Source: Microbacterium invictum
GTDB lineage: Bacteria; Actinomycetota; Actinomycetes; Actinomycetales; Microbacteriaceae
Assembly (NCBI RefSeq): GCF_014197265.1
Contig: NZ_JACIFH010000001.1
Coordinates: 2,356,001 to 2,420,000, forward strand
Length of the DNA: 64,000 bases
Direction: 5' to 3'
The translations under genes and the position numbers were made by a program. Each line of letters starts with the position of its first letter. The stretch's first letter is position 1. Below the pieces are notes generated by a model, which was not told where the DNA came from, ran no database searches, and was given only the letters and a program-made list of their open reading frames with translations. Of this stretch, positions 1 to 10,197 are shown one piece after another.

Positions 1-755
1 TCGCTGGTGATGCCCGGCAGGTTCTGTCCGTTCTCGTCGCGGATCGGCACGAAGAAGCAGTGCACGCCGTAGTTGACACCGCCGGTGATCAGCTGAGCGA
101 ACACCGTGGCCGCCCGGCCGTGCAGGGCCGCGTTGCCGAGGTACTCCTTGGTCGCCGCGCGGAACGGCGTGTGGATCACGAACTCCTCGGTCGCAGCGTC
201 GTAGGTGGCCGTGGTGCCGAGGGCGGCGACGTCGGAGCCGTGGCCCATCTCGGTCATCGCGAATGCGCCCGGCAGGTCCATGTTCATGACGTCGCGCAGC
301 CACGCCTCGTGGTGCTGGGCGGTGCCCAGCTGGTGGATGGCCGAGCCGAACAGGCCCCACTGCACGCCGCCCTTGATCTGCATGCTGGGGTCGGCCAGCA
401 CCAGTTCTTCGAAGCCGGCGAGGTTCGCACCGTCGTTGGCCTGGCCGCCGTACTCCTTCGGGTAGGCGCGGCCGGAGGCGCCCTTCTCGGCGAGGAGCCG
501 CAGCTGGCTGAGGGTGCGCTCGCGGTGCTCGGCCATCGGCTGGCCTTCGACACGCCAGAACACCGGGTCCTTGATCATCTCGCGTGCCTCACGGCGGGTG
601 GCGGCCCACGTTCCCAGCAGCAGATCGGTCACAGCCGGGATGTCGATGCGCGCCTCGTGCGCCTCGGCTGCGGTGTGCGCAGCGGTCGGGGCGCCGCCGG
701 CGGGCGTGCGCTTGTTCATTGCGGGCTTCTTGGGGCGGACGACGGTGTCGGTCAT
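1..755 (-). CDS. acyl-CoA oxidase/dehydrogenase family protein, N-terminal part (runs off the left edge)
   Basis: The first 251 codons are visible and the 3' end lies outside the window. The product should be a flavoprotein that introduces the trans-2 double bond into acyl-CoA in fatty-acid beta-oxidation. The protein starts MTDTVVRPKK. It carries the family substrate-loop motif FAMTEMGHGSDVAAL around residue 165 and the preceding YPKEYGGQ segment. The long N-terminal helical region resembles peroxisomal-type acyl-CoA oxidases more than short acyl-CoA dehydrogenases. The ATG at 753-755 is preceded by a GAAGGA Shine-Dalgarno about 10 nt upstream. Whether it transfers electrons to oxygen (oxidase) or to ETF (dehydrogenase) cannot be told from this part. 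Confidence 0.85.
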   Translation of the reverse strand, partial: MTDTVVRPKKPAMNKRTPAGGAPTAAHTAAEAHEARIDIPAVTDLLLGTWAATRREAREMIKDPVFWRVEGQPMAEHRERTLSQLRLLAEKGASGRAYPKEYGGQANDGANLAGFEELVLADPSMQIKGGVQWGLFGSAIHQLGTAQHHEAWLRDVMNMDLPGAFAMTEMGHGSDVAALGTTATYDAATEEFVIHTPFRAATKEYLGNAALHGRAATVFAQLITGGVNYGVHCFFVPIRDENGQNLPGITS

Positions 756-1078
756 GGGGCGGCATCCTTCGCAGAGACGGACAGGGAAGTTCGGTATCGA
801 CGGTAGGAGTTCTACAAGATGGCGCCAAGACGTATGGCGTGCTTCCACAATCGACGCGGTCCGATTCGCGTTGACGGGTTGTACACGACACACAGACCGC
901 GCCGGTGACGGGTGGTCGCGGGCCGACGCCCGGCGGCCGGGTGCGGTATCGGGTCGGCCGTGTCTCGCCTCGTGCTCCGCCGGTCAGGCGGCGCGCCAGT
1001 GGGGTCTGGGGGTCCCATGCCCATTTCCAGGTCGCTTTGGAGACGAGGGCCACCGGTGGTGTGGTGCCGAGGTCGGAC
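756..1078 (-). promoter_or_regulatory. 323-bp gap between fhs and the acyl-CoA oxidase gene; possible promoter
   Basis: No gene is convincing here. Reading leftwards, a TTGGCG hexamer (complement of 823-828) is separated by 17 bp from TACCGT (complement of 800-805), about 45 bp before the acyl-CoA oxidase start. This is a weak sigma-70-like promoter candidate. An open frame that covers most of the gap continues far into the acyl-CoA gene and lacks family features. Confidence 0.3.
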
Positions 1079-2767
1079 TCAGAACAGACCGGTGATACGG
1101 CCGTCGTCGGTCACGTCGATCGACTCGGCAGCGGGCACCTGTGGCAAGCCGGGCATCGTCATGATCGTGCCGCACACCAGCACCACGAACTCGGCGCCGG
1201 CGGCCAGCCGCACTTCGCGGATGTCGACGTGGTGGCCCGTGGGAGCTCCGCGCAGGGCCACGTCGGTCGAGAACGAGTACTGCGTCTTGGCGATGCACAC
1301 CGGCAGGTGGCCGTACCCGTCCTGCTGCAGCCGCTTGAGCTGATCCCGCACCGCAGTGGATGCCGTGATGCCGGCCGCGCCGTAGATCTTGGTGGCGATG
1401 GCTTTGGCCTTGTCCCAGAGGGAGGCGTCGTCGGGGTATGTGAACTGCAGATCGGAGACCCCGGCATCCACCCCCTCATTCAATTCGGCGAGCACGGCAC
1501 GCGCGAGATCCTCGGCACCGGCCCCACCCTCGGTGAAGTGGCGGGCGGGCACCGCAGTGACGCCGAGCCGGGCTGCTCCTGCGATGAGCGCGTCGATCTC
1601 TGCCGGGGCGTCCTCGACGCGCTGGTTGATGGCCACGACGCAGGGTAGCCCGAACACCTCGCGCACGATGTGGATGTGCCGTTCGAGGTTCACGAGGCCG
1701 CGCTCGAGGGCGGGCACGTCCTCGGTCGCCAGGTCGGCGACGGCGACGCCGCCGTGGTACTTCATCGCTCGGACGGTGGCGACGATCACGGCGGCGCTGG
1801 GTCGTAGCCCCGAGGTACGGCAGAGGATGTCGACGAACTTCTCGGCCCCGAGATCGGCGCCGAATCCCGCCTCGGTGATCACGTAGTCGGCCAGGCGCAG
1901 CGCCGACCCTGTCGCCATGAGCGAGTTGCAGCCGTGGGCGATGTTCGCGAACGGGCCGCCGTGGACGAACGCGGGCGTGTGCTCCAGGGTCTGCACGAGG
2001 TTGGGGGCGAGCGCGTCCCGGAGCAGCGCGGCCATCGCGCCGTGCGCGTTCAGGTCGCTCGCGCGCACCGGCAGCCGATCGCGCGTGTATGCCACGACGA
2101 TGCGGCCCAGCCGCTGCTTGAGGTCGCCGAGGCTGGTCGCCAGGCAGAAGATCGCCATCACCTCGCTGGCGACGACGATGTCGAAGCCCGTCTCGCGCGG
2201 GTATCCGTTGCCGGTGCCGCCGAGCCCGGCGACGATGTCGCGCAGCGCGCGGTCGTTGACGTCGAGCACGCGGCGCCAACTGACCCGGCGCACGTCGATG
2301 CCGAGAGCATTGCCGTGGTGGATGTGGTTGTCGATCATCGCGGCGAGCAGGTTGGTGGCGACGCCGATCGCCGCGAAATCGCCGGTGAAGTGCAGGTTGA
2401 TGTCCTCCATCGGCACGACCTGCGCGTAGCCACCGCCGGCCGCGCCGCCCTTCATGCCGAACACCGGCCCGAGCGCAGGTTCGCGCAGGCAGATCATCGC
2501 CTTCTCGCCGAGCCGGGTGAGGGCGTCGCCGAGGCCGACGGTGGTCGTGGTCTTGCCCTCACCAGCCGGGGTGGGCGACACGGCGGTCATCAGGATGAGC
2601 CTGCCCTGCCGCCGGTCGGCCAGGCTTGCGAGATACGGGAGAGCGACCTTGCCCTTGAATCGGCCATACGGCACGACGACGTCTTCGGGGATGCCGAGGC
2701 CTTCGGCGACCCGGGTGATCGGCCACAGGTCGGCCTGCTGTGCGATCTCGATGCTGCTGATGGTCAC
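1079..2767 (-). CDS. fhs: formate--tetrahydrofolate ligase
   Basis: A 562-residue cytosolic enzyme that makes 10-formyltetrahydrofolate from formate, ATP and tetrahydrofolate, feeding purine synthesis and one-carbon metabolism. Length is normal for the family (about 550-560). Visible landmarks are the P-loop-like [18 protein letters not shown] near residue 67, [18 protein letters not shown] near residue 95, and the HFTGDFAAI and [15 protein letters not shown] family signatures. The start [11 protein letters not shown] fits the usual N-terminus. It stands alone between recQ and the acyl-CoA gene, all on the same strand with gaps of about 90 and 320 bp, so it may have its own promoter. Confidence 0.97.
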   Translation of the reverse strand: MTISSIEIAQQADLWPITRVAEGLGIPEDVVVPYGRFKGKVALPYLASLADRRQGRLILMTAVSPTPAGEGKTTTTVGLGDALTRLGEKAMICLREPALGPVFGMKGGAAGGGYAQVVPMEDINLHFTGDFAAIGVATNLLAAMIDNHIHHGNALGIDVRRVSWRRVLDVNDRALRDIVAGLGGTGNGYPRETGFDIVVASEVMAIFCLATSLGDLKQRLGRIVVAYTRDRLPVRASDLNAHGAMAALLRDALAPNLVQTLEHTPAFVHGGPFANIAHGCNSLMATGSALRLADYVITEAGFGADLGAEKFVDILCRTSGLRPSAAVIVATVRAMKYHGGVAVADLATEDVPALERGLVNLERHIHIVREVFGLPCVVAINQRVEDAPAEIDALIAGAARLGVTAVPARHFTEGGAGAEDLARAVLAELNEGVDAGVSDLQFTYPDDASLWDKAKAIATKIYGAAGITASTAVRDQLKRLQQDGYGHLPVCIAKTQYSFSTDVALRGAPTGHHVDIREVRLAAGAEFVVLVCGTIMTMPGLPQVPAAESIDVTDDGRITGLF

Positions 2768-2859
2768 GTCCGCCCCTGCCCGCGGGCGCCGTCGCCCGCT
2801 CCGATCAGCCTATGCGGGTCGTCCCAATCAGAACGGTGCACTGATGCAGACTGCCGGCC

Positions 2860-4938
2860 TCACCCCGCAGTGATCACCGCCAGCACCGCCTCGCCGTAGG
2901 CGTCGCGCTTCTTGGCGCCGATGCCGGTGATGCCGTCGAGGTCGGCGAGCGTCGCCGGGCGGTGCTCGGCGAGCGCCCGCAGCGTCGCATCACCGAACAC
3001 GATGTACGCGGGCACGCCCTGCTCCTTGGCCGTCGCGGCGCGCCAGGCCCGCAGCTGCTCGAAGAGATCGCGGTCGCCTTCGGGCAGCGCATCGGATGCC
3101 GCGGCCTTTCGCGCGCGCGCCGTGCCGCCGCCGCGGCCGAGAACGTCGCGCCGCAATGGCACTTCGGCCTCGCCGCGCAGCACCGCCGCGCCCTCGTCGC
3201 CGACTGCCAGCACGCCGTACTCGCCACGGGCGACGAGGATGCCATGTGCCAGCAGCTGCCGCACCACCGAGCGCCAGTCCTGATCGGACATGTCGGACCC
3301 GAGTCCGTAGGTCGCGAGCTTGTCATGGCCCTGCTGGCGGATGCGCTCGGTCGACGCACCGCGCAGGATGTCGATGAGGTGCCCGGCACCGAATGCCTGG
3401 TTCCGTTCGCGCTGCAGCCGGACGATCGTCGACAGCAGCTTCTGCGCGGCGACGGTGCCGTCGAACGTGTCGGGCTTGGTCAGGCAGGTGTCGCAGTTGC
3501 CGCAGGGACCGGAGTCCTGACCGAAGTAGCCGAGGAGGTTCTGCCGCCGGCATCCCACCGTCTCACACAGGGCGAGCATCGCATCGAGGTGCTGCCCCAT
3601 CCTCATCTTGTAGGTGCGGTCGCCGGGCGACTGGTCGATCAGCCGGCGCTGTTGCACGACGTCGCCCAGGCCGTACGCCATCCACGCGATGGCCGGGTCG
3701 CCATCGCGACCCGCGCGACCGGTCTCCTGGTAGTACCCCTCGACCGACTTCGGCAGATCGATATGGGCGACGAACCGGACGTCGGGCTTGTCGATGCCCA
3801 TGCCGAACGCGATCGTGGCGACCATGACCACGCCGTCGTCGCGCAGGAACCGGGACTGGTTCGCCGCCCGCACCTCGGCGGGAAGGCCCGCGTGGTACGG
3901 CAGCGCGTCGATGCCCTGTGCCTGCAGGTGGGTCGCCGTCTGCTCGACAGATTTGCGACTCAGCGCGTAGACGATGCCGGCCGACCGCTCGGGCTGCGCG
4001 CGGATGAACTGCACCAGCTGCCGGCGCGGGTCGACCTTGGGCTCGATGCGGTACTGGATGTTCGGCCGGTCGAAGCTGGCCACGAAGTGCCGGGCGTCCG
4101 GCAGATGCAGCCGCTCGGTGAGCTCGGTGTGGGTTGCACGGGTCGCCGTCGCGGTGAGCGCCATGCGCGGCACCCCGGGAAACCGCTCGTCGAGGTCGCC
4201 GAGAGCGAGATAGTCGGGCCGGAAGTCGTGGCCCCATTGCGACACGCAGTGGGCCTCGTCGATCGCGATGACGCTGAGCTGGGCCCGCTGAAGCAGCCGG
4301 GTGGTGGCCGCGTTCGACAGCCGCTCGGGCGCGACGTAGATCAGGTCGAGTTCACCGGCCAGCAGCGCCTGCTCGACGCCGGCCCGCTCGCCTGCCGACT
4401 GCGTCGAGTTCAGATATGCGGCCCGCACGCCGTTGGCCACGAGCGCATCGACTTGGTCGTGCATGAGGGCGATCAGCGGCGAGACGACGAGGCCGGTGCC
4501 GGGGCGCACGAGGGCCGGCACCTGGTAGGTGATCGATTTGCCGGCGCCGGTGGGCATGAGCACGACGGCGTCGCCGCCCGCGATGACATGCTCGACGATG
4601 TCGCCCTGGTCGCCGCGGAACGCGTCGTAGCCGAAGACCTCCGCCAGGACGGCGACGGGATCGGCTCCGGCATGGTCGCGCTTGTCGAGGGTGAGGACGG
4701 ATGCCGCGACCGCGGCCGCAGCGGTCTGTGCTGCGTAGACGGGCGCAGACGCGGGCACGGTGTGCGTGGCCCGGGCGATCGCACCGGCGTACCCGTCGAA
4801 TGCGGGATCGGGCGGAGGCGGTGAGTCGTCGTCGTCGGGCGGGACGAGTTCGTCGGCGTCCCAGGGGACGTCAGCGTAGGGGTCGTCGCTCCGGCTGCCG
4901 TCAGTCACCCGGTCCACGATAGCTCCGGCATCCGACAT
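2860..4938 (-). CDS. recQ: RecQ-family ATP-dependent DNA helicase
   Basis: A 692-residue 3'-5' DNA helicase for recombination and replication-fork repair. In order it has an acidic N-terminal extension of about 80 residues that is not part of the core, Walker A MPTGAGKS, the DEAH box in AIDEAHCVSQWGHDFRP, motif VI with TGRAGRDG, and a RecQ zinc-binding cluster (CETVGCRRQNLLGYFG, then CGNCDTC). A C-terminal HRDC domain ends ITGIGAKKRDAYGEAVLAVI. The complete helicase-Zn-RQC-HRDC layout distinguishes it from truncated actinobacterial RecQ paralogues. The downstream gene begins 92 bp away with no overlap, so it is probably transcribed alone. Confidence 0.96.
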   Translation of the reverse strand: MSDAGAIVDRVTDGSRSDDPYADVPWDADELVPPDDDDSPPPPDPAFDGYAGAIARATHTVPASAPVYAAQTAAAAVAASVLTLDKRDHAGADPVAVLAEVFGYDAFRGDQGDIVEHVIAGGDAVVLMPTGAGKSITYQVPALVRPGTGLVVSPLIALMHDQVDALVANGVRAAYLNSTQSAGERAGVEQALLAGELDLIYVAPERLSNAATTRLLQRAQLSVIAIDEAHCVSQWGHDFRPDYLALGDLDERFPGVPRMALTATATRATHTELTERLHLPDARHFVASFDRPNIQYRIEPKVDPRRQLVQFIRAQPERSAGIVYALSRKSVEQTATHLQAQGIDALPYHAGLPAEVRAANQSRFLRDDGVVMVATIAFGMGIDKPDVRFVAHIDLPKSVEGYYQETGRAGRDGDPAIAWMAYGLGDVVQQRRLIDQSPGDRTYKMRMGQHLDAMLALCETVGCRRQNLLGYFGQDSGPCGNCDTCLTKPDTFDGTVAAQKLLSTIVRLQRERNQAFGAGHLIDILRGASTERIRQQGHDKLATYGLGSDMSDQDWRSVVRQLLAHGILVARGEYGVLAVGDEGAAVLRGEAEVPLRRDVLGRGGGTARARKAAASDALPEGDRDLFEQLRAWRAATAKEQGVPAYIVFGDATLRALAEHRPATLADLDGITGIGAKKRDAYGEAVLAVITAG

Positions 4939-5108
4939 CCGCTCCCGTCATCCCCCGCGACGACCTCGCATTCCCGACGGAGACACCCCCCGCGACGCAC
5001 GCGGGGCGCCGTCAGCCGCCCAACGCGCTCTGCAGATCGGTGTGCGCGAAGTCATCTCCGACGTACCGCAGAGGCCTCGCCGCGTTCCTCGGCGAGCGCA
5101 GAGGCTGC

Positions 5109-5645
5109 TCAGCACCACTTCGCGGCGAGGGTCTGGATCACGTTCAGATTGCGGTTGGTGGCGACGCCGAGCAGCCGCGCGGCGCCCAGCGGGTCGACCG
5201 TGCCGTTCTGGTAGCCCGGAGTCAGCAGCGCGTGGGCGGCGCGGTCGCGGACGAGCATCCTGCCGTGCTCGGTGCGGGTGGCCTCGACCGCGGCACACTG
5301 CTCGACGGCCAGCGGCTCTTTGAGCAGGTACACGTAGTGCCGAGCCAGTCCGGGGTGGTCAGCGTTTATCTGCTGCGCCTCGGCGGCGAGGTCGGCGAAC
5401 TCGGTGGCCGAGAACGTCACCGTGGGCACGTCGAATCCGCGGTCGGAGGCGAAGGCCTGCTCGAGCGTCGCCTCGATGCGCGGGCGCGAGCGCATGCGGG
5501 TGTCGAACCGCACGTTGCCGGTGTTGATGTGGGTCGCGACGTCTTCGAACCCGACCGAGGTGACCACACGCAGGATGTCAGCCTTCGGGAACACCCGCTT
5601 CGCCCCGAGATTGATTGCCCGGAGGAATGCGAGTCGGGTGGCCAT
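5109..5645 (-). CDS. DUF1697 domain-containing protein
   Basis: A 178-residue protein of the DUF1697 family, recognisable from the N-terminus MATRLAFLRAINLGAKR and the central THINTGNVRF block, with the C-terminus VATNRNLNVIQTLAAKW. The family is common in actinobacteria and has no established function. The ATG at 5643-5645 is chosen because a GAGGTG Shine-Dalgarno lies about 11 nt upstream and family similarity begins exactly there. The frame stays open upstream to about 6077, but that part is the antisense shadow of the next gene. It is separated by 163 bp from the upstream helicase gene. Confidence 0.85.
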   Translation of the reverse strand: MATRLAFLRAINLGAKRVFPKADILRVVTSVGFEDVATHINTGNVRFDTRMRSRPRIEATLEQAFASDRGFDVPTVTFSATEFADLAAEAQQINADHPGLARHYVYLLKEPLAVEQCAAVEATRTEHGRMLVRDRAAHALLTPGYQNGTVDPLGAARLLGVATNRNLNVIQTLAAKWC

Positions 5646-5808
5646 CGACCCATTGTGCACCTCGACCGGATGATGCGACACCCCGGTGGCACCCCATCGC
5701 GGCCACGAGATTCGGAGTCCCGATGACACCCCCGCGGCCGACCCGTCGCGCGGATCGGGCCGCAGCCCCGGAGCCTGGGGACGACCTGGTCGCCGAGAAC
5801 GGCACGCG

Positions 5809-8301
5809 TCAGAGCCGCAGCACCTCGGTGACCCGCACGACAGCCGTGCCCTGGTCGATGGATGCCGGCAGATCCACCTCCGCGCGGATGCGCCAGTCGT
5901 GGTTTCCGTCCGGGTCGTCGATGGTCTGCTCGACCCGCCACACCTCGGACTCCTCGGTGATGCGGCACATCCGCGGCGAGCGCGCGGGTCCGCCGGTGAG
6001 GATCTCGTCGTGCTCGTCGTAATACCGGTCCAGGGCGTCCGGCCAGCCGGCATCCGGATCCAGCTCGACCAGCGCATCGTCGCTCTGCAGCGCCGCGAGC
6101 TGCACCCGGCGGAACAGCTCGTTGCGCACGAGCACAGTGAACGCGCGCCGGTTCGTCAGCACCGACGGGGGAGCCGGCGGGACGACGGGGGCGGTCGGGT
6201 CGTCGACAGGATGGATCAGCGTCTCCCACTCGTCGACCAGGCTCGAGTCGACCTGACGCACGAGCTCGCCGAGCCACTCGATGACGTCCATCAGCTCGTC
6301 GGTGCGCGCGTCGGCGGGAACGGTCTGGCGGATGGCGCGGAAGGCGTCGCTGAGGTAGCGCAGCACCAGCCCCTCGCTACGACCGAGCTCGTAGAAGGAG
6401 ACATATTCCGCAAACGACATGGCCCGTTCGAACATGTCGCGGACGACGGATTTCGGGCGCAGTTCGAAGTCGCGCACCCACGGCTGGCTGGAGGCGAACA
6501 CCTCGAACGACTGGCTCAGCAGCTCGTCGAGCGGCTTCGGGTAGGTGACCTCTTCGAGCAGCTCCATGCGCTCCTCGTACTCGATGCCCTCCTGCTTCAT
6601 CGCGCCGATCGCCTCGCCGCGCGCCTTGTGCTGCTGTTGGTTCAGGATCGCGCGGGGGTCGTCGAGCGTCGCCTCGATCACGCTCACGACGTCGAGCGCG
6701 TAGTGCCCGGTGCCCACGCCCCCGGGCGCATCCTCGGGGTCGAGCAGATCGATGGCGGCCAGCGCGAACGGCGAGAGAGGCTGGTTGAGCGCGAAGTTCG
6801 GCTGCAGATCGACGGTGAGATGGATGCCGGTATCGAGCGTCTCGACGATTCCGGCGTCCAGCAGGGTGCGGAAGATCGCGATCGCCCGGCGGGCGAGCGC
6901 ATACTTCCTCGCGCGGGGCTCGTGGTTGTCGAACACGAGCGATCGGACGTTCGCGAACACATCGCCGCCGCGTCCGATGATGTTGATGAGCATCGCCGCG
7001 GTCAGCTGCAGCTGCGGCATGAGCGGCTCGGGCGGGGCCTCGATGAGCCGCTCGAACGACCCCTGTCCCCAGTTGACGACGCCGACCGGCGCCTTCTTGC
7101 GGACGATCTTCTTGCGCTTGGCGGCGTCGTCGCCGGCCTTGGCGAGGGCGACGGCGTTCTCGATCTCCCACTCCGGCGCCATCACGACGACGTTGCCGTA
7201 GGGATCGAACCCCGCCCGGCCCGCCCGGCCGGCGACCTGATGGAACTCACGGGCGGACAGCTGCCGCATCTTCGTGCCGTCGTACTTCGACAGCGCGGTG
7301 ATCAGCACGGTGCGGATCGGCACGTTGATCCCGACCCCGAGGGTGTCGGTGCCGCAGATGACCCGCAGCAGGCCGCGCTGGGCGAGGGTCTCGACGAGCC
7401 GGCGGTAGCGGGGCAGCATGCCGGCGTGATGGATGCCGATACCCGCGCGCACCAGTCGCGACAGGGTCTTGCCGAATCCGGTCGTGAACCGGAAGCCTCC
7501 GATGGCGGCGGCGATCGCGTCGCGCTGCTCGCGCGTGGAGACCTTCGCCGACGACAGCGCCTGCGCACGCTCGACGGCAGCGGCCTGGGAGAAGTGCACG
7601 ATGTAGACGGGCGTCTCGTGCTCTTCGAGCAGCGCGCCGACCACCTCGTGCACGGGGCGCCGCTCGTAGGAGAAGTGCAGCGGCACCGGTCGCTCCACAC
7701 CGGTGATCTGCGCGACCGGGCGCTCCGTGCGACGCTCGAGGTCGGTGACGATATCGCTGACGTCGCCGAGGGTCGCCGACATCAGCAGGAACTGCGCCCG
7801 GGGCAGTGTGAGCAACGGGACCTGCCAGGCCCAGCCGCGCTCAGGGTCCCCGTAGTAGTGGAACTCATCCATGACGACCTGGTCGATCGCGGCATCCTCC
7901 CCCTGCCGCAGGGCGATGTTCGCGAGGATCTCAGCGGTGCAGCACACGATCGGTGCCTCGGAGTTCACCGACGAGTCTCCGGTGACCATGCCGACGTTCT
8001 CGGCGCCGAAGACCTCGGCGAGCGCGAAGAACTTCTCGCTCACGAGGGCTTTGATGGGCGCGGTGTAGTACGAGCGGCCACCGGCGGCCAGGCACGCGGC
8101 GTGCGCGGCCACCGCGACGAGTGACTTGCCGGTGCCGGTCGGGGTGGACAGGATCACGTGGGCACCCGAGGCGAGCTCCAGGACCGCCTCGTCCTGCGCC
8201 GGGTAGAGCGTGATGCCCTGCGCGGTGGTCCAGTCGGCGAAGCCGTCGTAGACCGCGTCCGCGGACGCGCCGGCCGGGATCGCGTCGGTGAGAGTGGTCA
8301 T
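5809..8301 (-). CDS. Ski2-like DEAD/DEAH-box helicase (DUF3516-type C-terminus)
   Basis: An 830-residue superfamily 2 helicase, probably acting on RNA. It shows Walker A in STPTGTGKSLVAVAAH, the motif II variant MDEFHYYGDPERGWAW, motif III LLMSATLGD, and motif VI QVAGRAGRAGFDPYG. The long alpha-helical C-terminal half corresponds to the DUF3516 region found in actinobacterial helicases of this type. I place the start at 8299-8301 (MTTLTDAIPAGAS), where homology to the Q-motif-like N-terminus begins; the frame remains open further upstream but would overlap the symporter gene. Function in RNA turnover is inferred from Ski2/Mtr4 similarity and not shown here. Confidence 0.9.
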   Translation of the reverse strand: MTTLTDAIPAGASADAVYDGFADWTTAQGITLYPAQDEAVLELASGAHVILSTPTGTGKSLVAVAAHAACLAAGGRSYYTAPIKALVSEKFFALAEVFGAENVGMVTGDSSVNSEAPIVCCTAEILANIALRQGEDAAIDQVVMDEFHYYGDPERGWAWQVPLLTLPRAQFLLMSATLGDVSDIVTDLERRTERPVAQITGVERPVPLHFSYERRPVHEVVGALLEEHETPVYIVHFSQAAAVERAQALSSAKVSTREQRDAIAAAIGGFRFTTGFGKTLSRLVRAGIGIHHAGMLPRYRRLVETLAQRGLLRVICGTDTLGVGINVPIRTVLITALSKYDGTKMRQLSAREFHQVAGRAGRAGFDPYGNVVVMAPEWEIENAVALAKAGDDAAKRKKIVRKKAPVGVVNWGQGSFERLIEAPPEPLMPQLQLTAAMLINIIGRGGDVFANVRSLVFDNHEPRARKYALARRAIAIFRTLLDAGIVETLDTGIHLTVDLQPNFALNQPLSPFALAAIDLLDPEDAPGGVGTGHYALDVVSVIEATLDDPRAILNQQQHKARGEAIGAMKQEGIEYEERMELLEEVTYPKPLDELLSQSFEVFASSQPWVRDFELRPKSVVRDMFERAMSFAEYVSFYELGRSEGLVLRYLSDAFRAIRQTVPADARTDELMDVIEWLGELVRQVDSSLVDEWETLIHPVDDPTAPVVPPAPPSVLTNRRAFTVLVRNELFRRVQLAALQSDDALVELDPDAGWPDALDRYYDEHDEILTGGPARSPRMCRITEESEVWRVEQTIDDPDGNHDWRIRAEVDLPASIDQGTAVVRVTEVLRL

Positions 8302-8368
8302 CCCCCGAGTCTGCCCCACGCGGGGAGCCGGGCGCTGCTCGCCGGCAGCACTCCCCGGGTCACAGCCC

Positions 8369-9826
8369 TCACGCGCGTTCGGGTGCGTGCAGTCGGGCGA
8401 GATAGCGGTCGGCGCGCAGCGGGGTGCCGCGGCGGTCGAGGAGCGACACGGCCACCATGACGGCGATGGCGAGGGGGATCGTCCAGGCCGCGGGCTGGGC
8501 CAGGTACGGGGCCGCGAGACCCACACCGTCGATCGCCGCGTGCACGAGCAGTGCGAGACCGCACGAGAGCGCCCCGGTGATCATGCCGGCGACCGCCCCT
8601 CTCGCGGTGAGCCGCCGCCACCACACGCCCAGCAGCACGACCGGTGACAGGCTCGACGCGGCGAAGACGAACACGACTCCGACGCTGGAGACGAGTCCGG
8701 CCGGAGCGGTCAGCAATGCGACCAGCAGCGGTACCAGCGTGCACAGTACGGCCGAGCCGCGGAAGGAGCGCACCGAACCGGAGAACACGTCCTGGCTGAT
8801 CACACCGGCAAGCGAGACCACGAGCCCGGCTGATGTCGCGAGGAATGCCGCGAACGCGCCCGCGACCACGAGTGCGGTCAGCAGTTCGCCGCCGAGACCG
8901 GGGAAGACGCGCGAGGGCAGCACGAGCGCGACCGTGTCGGCGAGACCGGGTTCGGCGAGGTCGGGGGTGACCCGGCGTGCGAGCAGGCCCACGATGCTCG
9001 AGACGGCGTAGAAGATGCTCACCATCGCGATGACCAGAACGGTGGTCCGGCGCGCCGACACCCCGGTCGGGCTCGTGTAGAACCGCACGAGCACGTGGGG
9101 CAGGCCCATCGTGCCCAGCAGCAACGCCAGCATGAGCGATCCGGTCTCGTACACGTCCATGCGCGACGGGCCTGCCTCGATCGGGAAGACGACCGCCGGG
9201 TCGACGTCGTGGGGGCCGCCGCTGAGGGCGAAGAAGATGAAGATGACGGGCACCAGCAGCGCCGTCAGCTTGAGCCAGTACTGGAAGGCCTGGACGTAGG
9301 TGATCGCTCGCATACCGCCGGCGGCGACGGCGATGGCCACCAGGACGGCGACGACCACCGCACCCACCCAGGGCGGCATCCCCGCCACCACGACGAGCGT
9401 GATGCCTGCGCCGTGCAGCTGCGGCACGATGTAGAGCCACCCGATGATGAGCACCGCCGCGCTCGTGACACGGCGCGCCGCCGTCGACTCCAGCCGTGCT
9501 TCGACGAAATCCGGAATGGTGTAAGCGCCGCTGCGGCGCAGCGGTGCGGCGACGAACACCAGGACGAGCAGGTAGCCGGCCGCGTAGCCGATCGGGAACC
9601 AGAAGCCGCGCGCACCGGCGAGCAGGATCATGCCCGACAGCCCCAGGAACGTGCCGGCCGAGAGGTACTCGCCGCTGATCGCGGATGCGTTCCACACCGG
9701 CCGCACGGTGCGTGAGGCCACGAAGAAGTCACTCGTTGTCCGCGAGATGCGCAGTCCGTACACGCCGATGATGAGCGTCGCAGCGACCAGGAGGGCGACC
9801 GCGGTGAGGTCGAGGACGGCGTTCAC
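8369..9826 (-). CDS. sodium:solute symporter family protein (acetate/monocarboxylate type)
   Basis: A 485-residue integral membrane protein of the SSS family with about 13 hydrophobic segments. The N-terminal RTTSDFFVASRTVRPVWNASAISGEYLSAG pattern, read as several short blocks, is typical of ActP/MctP-like cation:acetate or monocarboxylate symporters. The GTG at 9824-9826 is chosen because it overlaps the stop codon of the preceding DUF485 gene (GTGA), giving translational coupling. DUF485 plus SSS is the standard acetate-permease pair. It is last in the set kinase-regulator-DUF485-symporter, so it is the likely effector of the LytS/LytTR pair. Substrate (acetate, pyruvate or propionate) is inference. 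Confidence 0.88.
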   Translation of the reverse strand: MNAVLDLTAVALLVAATLIIGVYGLRISRTTSDFFVASRTVRPVWNASAISGEYLSAGTFLGLSGMILLAGARGFWFPIGYAAGYLLVLVFVAAPLRRSGAYTIPDFVEARLESTAARRVTSAAVLIIGWLYIVPQLHGAGITLVVVAGMPPWVGAVVVAVLVAIAVAAGGMRAITYVQAFQYWLKLTALLVPVIFIFFALSGGPHDVDPAVVFPIEAGPSRMDVYETGSLMLALLLGTMGLPHVLVRFYTSPTGVSARRTTVLVIAMVSIFYAVSSIVGLLARRVTPDLAEPGLADTVALVLPSRVFPGLGGELLTALVVAGAFAAFLATSAGLVVSLAGVISQDVFSGSVRSFRGSAVLCTLVPLLVALLTAPAGLVSSVGVVFVFAASSLSPVVLLGVWWRRLTARGAVAGMITGALSCGLALLVHAAIDGVGLAAPYLAQPAAWTIPLAIAVMVAVSLLDRRGTPLRADRYLARLHAPERA

Positions 9827-10197
9827 TCGCGCTCCCGCAGTGCGCGATACAGCCGCTCGTTGCGACCCGCCGCTCGTGCGTAGAGCAGCGCGAACCCGAG
9901 GATCACCGGATAGAACGCGAACGCGTGCAGCAGCCACGACAACGGCACGCCGAGCAGCACGATGTCGTTGAGTTCGGGGATCAGCGCGATGGCAGCGGCC
10001 AGAGCGGCACCGACCACGACGAATCCCGCCACGGTGCCCAGCGCCAGCCGCAGCTGCGACCGCCGCAGGGCGCGGGCGTAGACGGCGTCCGCCTCGTCGA
10101 CCGGGGCGCCGGGCAGCGCGATCCCGCGCGTCGACGGGCCCACCCGCCGCACCGTGGTGTCAGCGGTCACTCGCACGCGCCGCGGCGGGTCGGTCAT
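9823..10197 (-). CDS. DUF485-like small membrane protein (symporter partner)
   Basis: A 124-residue protein with two hydrophobic segments (about residues 51-73 and 81-106), followed by a basic tail ending RLYRALRERE. The two-helix layout and position directly before an SSS symporter match the DUF485 partners of ActP-type permeases, although the N-terminal soluble stretch of about 45 residues is longer than usual. The ATG at 10195-10197 overlaps the stop of the response regulator (ATGA), and its own stop overlaps the symporter start. The three genes are therefore translationally chained. The role is probably assembly or stability of the carrier. Confidence 0.75.
   Translation of the reverse strand: MTDPPRRVRVTADTTVRRVGPSTRGIALPGAPVDEADAVYARALRRSQLRLALGTVAGFVVVGAALAAAIALIPELNDIVLLGVPLSWLLHAFAFYPVILGFALLYARAAGRNERLYRALRERE

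Noticed and set aside
589..1053. minus-strand frame in the gap upstream of the acyl-CoA oxidase gene
   Set aside because: It runs into the acyl-CoA oxidase gene in another frame and has no family match or good start.
2962..4824. 620-codon open frame on the plus strand opposite recQ
   Set aside because: It is antisense to a complete, motif-bearing RecQ gene. Its sequence has no family features and is a by-product of high GC content.
5686..8124. 812-codon open frame on the plus strand opposite the Ski2-like helicase
   Set aside because: Antisense shadow of an intact helicase gene; low-complexity Arg/His/Glu-rich translation.
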